A DNA stretch of 49,253 bases from Treponema sp. (lineage in GTDB: Bacteria > Spirochaetota > Spirochaetia > Treponematales > Breznakiellaceae): NCBI GenBank assembly GCA_031282065.1, contig JAITEL010000074.1, forward strand, positions 1 to 49,253, given 5' to 3'. A program made the position numbers and the translations under genes. This document shows positions 44,162-49,253 of the stretch, piece by piece (the first letter of the stretch is position 1; every line of letters starts with the position of its first letter). The notes below the pieces were generated by a model. The model saw nothing but the letters and a program-made list of their open reading frames with translations. It did no database searches and was not told the DNA's origin.

Positions 44162-45689
44162 CACACCCCGCGCATATTCCCGTATAAGCCGCTCTACACT
44201 GTTCGCTGTAAAGCGCCCCAGACCGGGACCAGATGGTTTCCAGGGAATCAGAAAAAACATTGCCCCCTATCCCTTTTTCCGCTTCCCCAGTCAAAGCCCC
44301 GAGATCTTCCCGACAGCAGGGAACGGTTCCATCACGCAGGATCACCATATCCCGCATGAGGTGCCAACAGGGCTGACGTTTTACCGGCGAGAGATCCGAT
44401 GCCCCCAATGCAGGGAGCACCCCGCAAAAATGATCGTATTTCTGGATAATGATACGGGCCCCCGCTTCTTTCCAGTACCGATAAAAGTGTTCAATATCAT
44501 CTTCACAGCCTTTGACCCTGACTGCTTGCACATAGGCGTCCTGGGGAAACAAGCGGCTTACGGCTTTGGCAGTTGCCTGGGCTTCGGCATAGCCTGGGCC
44601 CCGAATTTCCCGGTACCGTGCCGGATTCTGGGTATCCAGTGCAAGTATCCAGGAGAGAGGCGCCATACCATTACACCGGGGCGGGGCGTTCTGGGCTTCG
44701 GTTGCCGCCTGTTCCAGTTCATCCGGTTTCCAGCCAAGGCCGGAACTTTCGATGATAAGAGAGAGCTCAGGATGGGAGAGGACATGGCGAAGGATCTCCA
44801 TCTTTTCAGGGTGGAGGCTGAGTTCCCCCCAAAGGGAAAGATCGATCACCCCGTCCCCGGCAAAGGCGATGATGCGCGTTACCAGCTCCTCAAACCGATC
44901 TCCCCCTAGGAAGTCGCTTCTTTGGGTCAGATCTCCTGAACCATGGAATCGAGAATATGGGCAGAGGGTACAGGACTGAGGACAGGGGCCTGCTACCTGA
45001 ATACTAAAGAAATGAGGAAGGGTTCGCAGGAGTTCAGGTTTTTCAGCAATGAGGGTTTGTACATCCTGGGCCCGGGAAAAACCTGCTTGCGCAAACCGGG
45101 TCAAGAGCATGAGGTTTCGCTTGGAATTTGCGCTCAAGCTCAGGCGGTGGCAGCGGAGATCCACCGGGGAAAGGATCGTTTCAATATCAAAGGCATTGAT
45201 ATCTTTTTGGATAACCGAAAACAGAATATCCCGTTCCACCGGGCCATCAGCATCGCCGAGTATTTTTGAGAGCAGCCCTCCCATACCTGGCCCCAGAATT
45301 TCCGGGGAAAGGCCGTAGGGCCAGCCATCGGCATAGGAATATTCCGCGGCATACTGAAGATGCCGTTCAGCAATAGCCTTGGCAAGCTCTGGATCCAAGA
45401 AAGGGCAATCAGCCCAGGCAAAATAGGTGAGATCAAACCCTGCGGATTCCTTGGCCAGGGTATCAAGGACGTGTTTTTTGGTCCATTCCGCAGCCTGAAT
45501 CAGCTCAACTGCCTGAATACCCTCAACATGCCGGATCGGCCTTGTTTGGGTCAATAAAAGAATCTTACGGGTACCGGGAAATGCAGCCGCCCGTTCCACT
45601 GCCAGGGCAAGGGCACTTTTTCCTGAAAAGACCTGCTCATACGCCGCTTCGGTAAGGCTGCCCCCATATAATACTGCCAGGGCATTCAT
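44136..45689 (-). CDS. Spiro-SPASM-type radical SAM protein with N-terminal nucleotidyltransferase-like domain
   Basis: A 517-residue protein. Residues 1-220 resemble SpsF/CMP-sugar nucleotidyltransferase folds (MNALAVLYGG start, FAWADCPFLDPELA in the metal-binding region). Residues about 225-400 hold a radical SAM core with the full CX3CX2C motif (C236, C240, C243 in CPQSCTLC). The C-terminal end is a SPASM domain with PCWHL, VILRDGTVPCCRED, GNVF and CRAAYTGICAGC. Proteins of this architecture are known from spirochaetes as spiro-SPASM, of unknown reaction. It heads the five-gene overlapping cluster, so a peptide or sugar modification tied to glycan synthesis is inferred. Confidence 0.85.
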   Translation of the reverse strand: MNALAVLYGGSLTEAAYEQVFSGKSALALAVERAAAFPGTRKILLLTQTRPIRHVEGIQAVELIQAAEWTKKHVLDTLAKESAGFDLTYFAWADCPFLDPELAKAIAERHLQYAAEYSYADGWPYGLSPEILGPGMGGLLSKILGDADGPVERDILFSVIQKDINAFDIETILSPVDLRCHRLSLSANSKRNLMLLTRFAQAGFSRAQDVQTLIAEKPELLRTLPHFFSIQVAGPCPQSCTLCPYSRFHGSGDLTQRSDFLGGDRFEELVTRIIAFAGDGVIDLSLWGELSLHPEKMEILRHVLSHPELSLIIESSGLGWKPDELEQAATEAQNAPPRCNGMAPLSWILALDTQNPARYREIRGPGYAEAQATAKAVSRLFPQDAYVQAVRVKGCEDDIEHFYRYWKEAGARIIIQKYDHFCGVLPALGASDLSPVKRQPCWHLMRDMVILRDGTVPCCREDLGALTGEAEKGIGGNVFSDSLETIWSRSGALYSEQCRAAYTGICAGCDEYYTYNF

Positions 45690-45777
45690 ACATTACCACT
45701 ATCGGCATTCTTGGTACCTGCCAATAGAGGCTCATTACTCAACAAAAGGGCAAATCAGCACATAGTTTGATGCGCTC

Positions 45778-45839
45778 CGTATAAAGTAAGGGTGAAGCTG
45801 AAGGGGCTTCCTCCTTCAGCTTCACCCTTACTTTATGCG
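45778..45839. terminator. Very long perfect hairpin after the CBM9-like gene
   Basis: Bases 45781-45804 and 45813-45836 are perfect complements over 24 bp around an eight-base loop, extended by three more pairs (one wobble) to 45778-45839. It begins about 11 bases past the stop of the minus-strand gene at 45850. There is no real T-run, so it may be a terminator, an RNase III site or a small inverted-repeat element. Confidence 0.6.
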
Positions 45840-45849
45840 TAGGCTTTAC

Positions 45850-46572
45850 TCAGGGAGCCAGTCTAAACCGGCCAAAGGATGCGGCAAGATGTACATCGGG
45901 TGTTTCGCTTACGGAAGCTAGGTTATCAATCCATGATATCCACCGAGGCTCTTCTCCATCGGTGCTCCAATCGGTACGAAAAACCCCTACCAGAAGCAGG
46001 GTCTCGTTGTCCTCACTGAGCAGGCCCGCTTCCCGGAAGGATTCTAAGGGGATTGCTCCCTCTACTGAATAGCGGCCGTCAAAAATTCTCCCCGCTACTT
46101 GTTGGTCGGTGAATGTCCAGTCATTATTCTGATCCCGTAGGTAATAGGCCAGCGAATAATCATGAACATGCCCCAAAGCATCCACAGAGACCACATAATA
46201 AGGAGGAAGTGCACCCTCGACCGGCCGGTCTATCTGATGGGAAGCAAAGAACAGATGCACCGCATCTAAACGATCAACGCCTTCTTCATCGTCCACTGCT
46301 TCTGCAGACACAATATCCTCATCTTCAAGGACAAAGGAGAAGTAAAAGGTATCTGCATCGTGATAAGCCTTAAATACGGTGGAAGGAGCCACATCTTCTT
46401 CCCAAGGGAGAACAAAACTACCGATAGCCGGCACTCGATCCCACACCCGTTCATCCGCAACACCGTCAAGTATGAACACCGCTTCATCACGATTAACCAC
46501 ATCATAGGTTCCCGCAAAAAGCGTTCCGACCGCACCGATTAGCACCATAGCTAATACCCATTTTTTGCACAT
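45850..46572 (-). CDS. Exported carbohydrate-binding-like protein (CBM9 family)
   Basis: About 240 residues: signal peptide MCKKWVLAMVLIGAVGTLFAG, then a CBM9-like beta-sandwich with FILDGVADERVWDRVPAIGSF, FKAYHDADTFYFSFVLEDED and GRYSVEGAIPLESF. This fold binds sugars in xylanases and also occurs alone in envelope proteins. The open frame reaches 46593, but the ATG at 46572 has GGAGG nine bases upstream and starts at the signal peptide. Asp/Glu-rich loops might bind calcium. Ligand unknown. Confidence 0.8.
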   Translation of the reverse strand: MCKKWVLAMVLIGAVGTLFAGTYDVVNRDEAVFILDGVADERVWDRVPAIGSFVLPWEEDVAPSTVFKAYHDADTFYFSFVLEDEDIVSAEAVDDEEGVDRLDAVHLFFASHQIDRPVEGALPPYYVVSVDALGHVHDYSLAYYLRDQNNDWTFTDQQVAGRIFDGRYSVEGAIPLESFREAGLLSEDNETLLLVGVFRTDWSTDGEEPRWISWIDNLASVSETPDVHLAASFGRFRLAP

Positions 46573-46608
46573 GTAATCGATCCTCCGATACATAAAGATA
46601 CTGGCAGT

Positions 46609-46635
46609 TTTTTCAAGATATGCTATCTTGAAAAA
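46609..46635. promoter_or_regulatory. Palindrome upstream of the CBM9-like gene
   Basis: TTTTTCAAGATA and TATCTTGAAAAA form a perfect 12-bp inverted repeat around TGC. It lies 37 bases upstream of the CBM9-like start codon and beyond the flaB terminator. It includes TTGAAA on the minus strand, which could be a -35 box, so an operator is plausible. A bidirectional terminator is the alternative. Confidence 0.6.
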
Positions 46636-46714
46636 CCCCTATGAACAATAGCATATATTTTTATGGGTGACAATAGGCTTTAACGAATACATCAAGCATC
46701 ATTGAAAGAGTACA

Positions 46715-46749
46715 TAAAAAAGAAACCGTCCCCTTTATACCGGGAACGG
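46715..46749 (-). terminator. Rho-independent terminator after flaB
   Basis: On the minus strand CCGTTCCC (46749-46742) pairs with GGGGACGG (46733-46726) with one wobble, followed by TTTCTTTTTT. It lies 45 bases after the flaB stop. Confidence 0.85.
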
Positions 46750-46794
46750 CATCTTGCTGAGGGCTCCTACGGGATATGTCTCGATAAACCGAAG

Positions 46795-47658
46795 TTACTG
46801 CTGCAACAACTGGAGAACACCCTGGCTTCGCTGATTAGCCTGAGCCAACATAGCCGTACCAGCCTGGCTAATAATCTGATTCTTGGTAAAGGAAACCATT
46901 TCGGTTGCCATATTGGCATCCCGGATACGGGATTCAGAAGCTTGCAGGTTTTCCGCTCCTATATCAATGCCGCGGATTGCCTGTTCTAAGCGGTTCTGGT
47001 AGGCTCCCAGATCTGCCCGCTGTTTACTGACCCTCTTGAGGGCTTCATCAAGCGTCCCCAAAGCCCGATTGGAACTATCCGGATCGGCAAGGGTAAGCAA
47101 GCTATCGTCTCCCACATTCCGAATCCCCAAGGACTTGGCGGTCATGGTATTGATAAACACCTGTTCCCGCTGATCCATGTTCGCCCCGATATGAAGCCAC
47201 AGCGAAGCGGTAACCACATTTTCGCCCCCTTGCCGGGCAAAACGACCGGTGAGCAGGTTCATCCCATTGAATTGGGCATGGGAAGCAACTCGATCCAATT
47301 CATCAATAAGAGCTGATACTTCGATCTGAATATACGTCCTATCTTCTTCCGTATAAATCCCGTTGGAAGACTGTACTGCCAATTCACGGATCCGCTGTAA
47401 AATATCCTGCGTTTCCTGGAGGTAACCCTCGGTGGTCTGAATAAACGAAATCCCGTTCTGCGCATTGGCAGATGCCATACTCAGGCCTCGAATTTGACTC
47501 CGCAGCTTTTCAGATACTGCAAGGCCCGAAGGATCATCCCCCGATCGGTTAATCCGCAAACCGCTGGACAATTTCTCAATGTTCTTTTCAAGAGTCGTCT
47601 GGGTGGATTTAAGGGACCTATCAGCAAACATAGCACTTATGTTGTGATTAATGATCAT
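46795..47658 (-). CDS. flaB: Flagellin FlaB (core of the periplasmic flagellum)
   Basis: A 287-residue flagellin, the usual length of spirochaete FlaB. The N-terminal [17 protein letters not shown] and [24 protein letters not shown] form the D0/D1 coiled coil; [20 protein letters not shown] and the C-terminus [13 protein letters not shown] complete it. There is only a short D2-like centre. The frame is open 15 codons further, but AAAGGAG seven bases before the ATG at 47658 fixes the start. Related spirochaete FlaBs are O-glycosylated, and the Ser/Thr-containing centre could carry such a modification. Confidence 0.95.
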   Translation of the reverse strand: MIINHNISAMFADRSLKSTQTTLEKNIEKLSSGLRINRSGDDPSGLAVSEKLRSQIRGLSMASANAQNGISFIQTTEGYLQETQDILQRIRELAVQSSNGIYTEEDRTYIQIEVSALIDELDRVASHAQFNGMNLLTGRFARQGGENVVTASLWLHIGANMDQREQVFINTMTAKSLGIRNVGDDSLLTLADPDSSNRALGTLDEALKRVSKQRADLGAYQNRLEQAIRGIDIGAENLQASESRIRDANMATEMVSFTKNQIISQAGTAMLAQANQRSQGVLQLLQQ

Positions 47659-47741
47659 ACTGTCACTCCTTTGGCTTTTTCGGCGCAGCGTAAGCTCATA
47701 CACCTTTCAACGCCGCGGCATCCATGCCGTCTGTATTATGG
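47659..47741 (-). promoter_or_regulatory. flaB leader with candidate CsrA sites
   Basis: CATAAT (47741-47736) is a possible -10 box. The predicted leader begins with a perfect hairpin, CGGCAT and ATGCCG around GG (47716-47729), which shows AUGGAUG, a close match to the CsrA core A(N)GGAUG, at its tip. The ribosome-binding site AAAGGAG (47672-47666) also contains GGA. A loop site plus a Shine-Dalgarno site is the layout known from CsrA control of Bacillus hag. No sigma28 box was found. Confidence 0.5.
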
Positions 47742-47975
47742 TTTGTAACAAAAAAGCATATTTTTGAAATCCTCAAGCTATTTTAGAAGAATGAAGATAC
47801 CCCCAATCTGCTAAACCATGAAAAGGCCCAATACCCTCATGGTTCTCGTTTGATTTTTATTAATATCGGATATTGCCCAAAAAGCTTTAGAGGGAATTTA
47901 CAGCAACCCAGAGCTCTGACCGGTTAAAAAGACCCAAAATACTCCCACACGGCAACGTAAGGGATGAGAGCAATA
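47742..47975. other. Intergenic region between divergent flaB and glucosaminidase genes
   Basis: No gene was found. A hairpin with arms aaccatga and tcatggtt around a 15-base loop lies near 47814-47854 and is followed on the plus strand by a T-rich stretch (cgtttgattttt), so it could end a small RNA, but no promoter for one was identified. Confidence 0.4.
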
Positions 47976-48008
47976 CAAAACGCAAGCATGTACGCCGATA
48001 TATAAACT
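47976..48008 (+). promoter_or_regulatory. Candidate sigma28 (FliA) promoter of the glucosaminidase gene
   Basis: GCCGATAT (47994-48001) matches the sigma28 -10 consensus GCCGATAA at seven of eight positions. CAAA (47976-47979) lies 14 bases upstream where TAAA at 15 is usual. The ATG at 48009 follows the -10 element by seven bases without a Shine-Dalgarno, so the mRNA would be leaderless. Confidence 0.45.
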
Positions 48009-48674
48009 ATGCAACATAGTATTTGGTTTTTATGTATCTTCCTCGCGGGGATACTCGTTTCCTGCGCTACCAGTCCTGAGCGGGAGACACCCGCTCACCC
48101 TGTTCCCGCATCCCTGGTTTCAGAAATCCCTCAAGAGAAGGGTCCAGAACGTCCCTCTATACCTGCGGTTCCCGAATATATTATGGGACAGGGCCGTACC
48201 GCCCCGGAAACGTTGACATTGTTCTTACTTGCGGTTAACCCCGATGCGGATGAGCCCTTTGTAAAGAACTTAGCGGCGATCTATGTGGAAGAAGCGGGAA
48301 TTGAAGGGGTAAATCATGATGTGGCCTTTGCCCAGATGTGCCTGGAAACCGGCTTCCTCCGGTACGGAAACTTGGTAACTCCTGATATGAACAACTTCTG
48401 CGGTCTGGGCTCAGTGGGTCCTGGACAGCCGGGTGAGCGGTTCCCGGATCCCCAAACCGGTGTCCGGGCTCAAATCCAGCATCTCAAGGGCTACGCCACC
48501 CAGGCCCCGCTCAAACAGGAATTGGTAGATCCCCGGTACCGCTGGGTCCGGTATGGTTCAGCGCCGGAAATTAAAGGACTTGCAGGAACCTGGTCGGCAG
48601 ATCCCTCCTATGCGGACAAGATCAAAAATATCTTGGAACGGCTCTATCACTTTTCATTTGGAGAAACGCCCTAA
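48009..48674 (+). CDS. Glucosaminidase-family lipoprotein
   Basis: A 221-residue protein with a lipoprotein signal (MQHSIWFLCIFLAGILVSC, lipobox LVSC), a Pro-rich linker, and a domain containing VAFAQMCLETGFLRYG with the Glu expected of GH73-type N-acetylglucosaminidases, then MNNFCGLGSVG and GVRAQIQHLKGYA. Such enzymes cleave peptidoglycan, for example for flagellar assembly or cell division. A sigma28-like promoter and the divergent flaB gene point to a flagellar link. No ribosome-binding site precedes the ATG. Confidence 0.85.
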   Translation: MQHSIWFLCIFLAGILVSCATSPERETPAHPVPASLVSEIPQEKGPERPSIPAVPEYIMGQGRTAPETLTLFLLAVNPDADEPFVKNLAAIYVEEAGIEGVNHDVAFAQMCLETGFLRYGNLVTPDMNNFCGLGSVGPGQPGERFPDPQTGVRAQIQHLKGYATQAPLKQELVDPRYRWVRYGSAPEIKGLAGTWSADPSYADKIKNILERLYHFSFGETP

Positions 48675-48752
48675 AGGAAAGGTCGTGCCGGACATTGAAT
48701 GTGAACCGGGAATGGGCCGTTGCCTGAGAACTAAGGGATCCCCAGCCGATAC

Positions 48753-48977
48753 CTATCGTTCCCGGTAAATAATACGACCCCGGTTTAAATCATAGGGGGA
48801 AAGGGCAATCCGTACCCGGTCACCGGGTACGATACGGATATAATGTTTACGCATCTTACCGGAAAGATGGGCAAGTATAAGGTGTCCATTTTGATTGTCA
48901 AGCTCGACCCTAAACATGGTATTCGGGAGGGCATCCCGGACTATCCCCTCTACTTCTATCGCTTCTTCTTTAGCCAC
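48753..48977 (-). CDS. infA: Translation initiation factor IF-1
   Basis: A 74-residue S1-fold protein. [40 protein letters not shown] and [23 protein letters not shown] match IF-1 throughout; length is normal (about 72). The start is GTG with AAGGAG seven bases upstream. It is alone, convergent with the glucosaminidase gene, and has its own promoter. Confidence 0.97.
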   Translation of the reverse strand: MAKEEAIEVEGIVRDALPNTMFRVELDNQNGHLILAHLSGKMRKHYIRIVPGDRVRIALSPYDLNRGRIIYRER

Positions 48978-48991
48978 AATAACTCCTTGGC

Positions 48992-49020
48992 ATAGTAAAA
49001 GAATATTAGGACTTTGTCGT
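48992..49020 (-). promoter_or_regulatory. Candidate infA promoter
   Basis: On the minus strand ACGACA (49020-49015) and TACTAT (48997-48992) are 17 bp apart, matching consensus at four and five of six positions. The start site near 48985 leaves room for the AAGGAG ribosome-binding site. Confidence 0.45.
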
Positions 49021-49151
49021 TTTTAACCACGATCCGCATGGTTTTCCTAAAACGCAAGTTCTTAAAACTTCAGTCTTTAGTTTGTTCCTTATGCTATCGC
49101 AGAAGCGTAAAAAATGCAAGCTATGGCACCTGCGACCCAGCAATTCCAAAT

Positions 49152-49253
49152 TCAAGAATCATCGGGGGCCTCGCCAGCAATGGCGAGTAAAAAGTCAGTC
49201 CAATCTTTGTGCAAATACCGGCTCATTTCATACCGGAGCGCCCAGAAAAACGC
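49152..49253 (-). CDS. C-terminal end of an unidentified gene (partial)
   Basis: The minus strand is open from the window edge to a TGA at 49152-49154, encoding 33 residues that begin AFFWALRYEMSRYLHKDW and end in AIAGEAPDDS. Composition looks like a real protein C-terminus, but the family is not recognised. A hairpin (ctcgcca-gcaa-tggcgag, 49170-49187) lies inside this stretch. Confidence 0.45.
   Translation of the reverse strand, partial: AFFWALRYEMSRYLHKDWTDFLLAIAGEAPDDS

Noticed and set aside
47731-47830. Sigma28 promoter for flaB
   Set aside because: A CTAAA occurs but no GCCGATAA-like box lies at proper spacing; GCCGAAAA nearer the gene lacks a -35 partner.
49170-49187. Hairpin ctcgcca-gcaa-tggcgag as a terminator
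   Set aside because: It lies inside an open reading frame and is not followed by a T-run on either strand.

Overview
The window reads as chromosomal DNA of a spirochaete, most likely a treponeme of moderate G+C content (termite-gut Treponema type; species is inference). The evidence is the pairing of a FlaA sheath protein with a FlaB core flagellin, a spiro-SPASM-type radical SAM protein, an A/V-type rotary ATPase in place of an F-type enzyme, and a hydroxylamine reductase (Hcp) typical of anaerobes. No rRNA, tRNA or CRISPR was found.

Layout. 1-969: mobile-element debris, made of the tail of an IS5-like transposase, a 47-bp tandem repeat array and a frameshifted IS1182-like transposase tail. 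970-4241: ffh (+) facing deaD (-). 4427-16692 (+): secG, a PTS EIIA protein, a nine-gene A/V-ATPase operon (G-like, C, I, K, F, E, A, B, D), a universal stress protein, a small flavodoxin-like protein, a J-domain protein and map. 16760-18596: an unknown membrane protein (-) and a PHP phosphoesterase (+), separated by a 21-bp repeat array. 18615-20204: hcp (-). 20340-32607 (-): one co-directional run transcribed grpE, dnaK, dnaJ, prfB, PEGA-like lipoprotein/exported protein, ftsY, exported protein, lolC, lolD, lolE, linking protein folding, membrane targeting and lipoprotein export. prfB keeps a programmed +1 frameshift. 33065-34168: histone-deacetylase-family hydrolase (+). 34196-35473: alarmone synthetase with TPRs (-). 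35580-36644: flaA (-) behind a strong promoter whose -10 box lies in a perfect palindrome. 36768-38396: GerMN protein and cell-wall amidase (-). 38564-45689 (-): five overlapping genes for making an activated sugar or surface glycan (spiro-SPASM, glycosyltransferase-like, SpsF-like cytidylyltransferase, PseG-like/methyltransferase fusion, ATP-grasp ligase). 45850-49253: CBM9-like exported protein (-), flaB (-), glucosaminidase lipoprotein (+), infA (-) and the tail of an unknown gene (-).

The most notable points are the five-gene glycan cluster lying between flaA and flaB, a candidate flagellin-modification system; three unrelated tandem arrays that share a 21-bp period, one of them forming a heptapeptide linker inside the PseG-methyltransferase fusion; several genes whose -10 box sits 6-8 bases before the start codon with no Shine-Dalgarno, suggesting leaderless mRNAs; and candidate RNA or operator control elements before flaA, flaB and dnaK.
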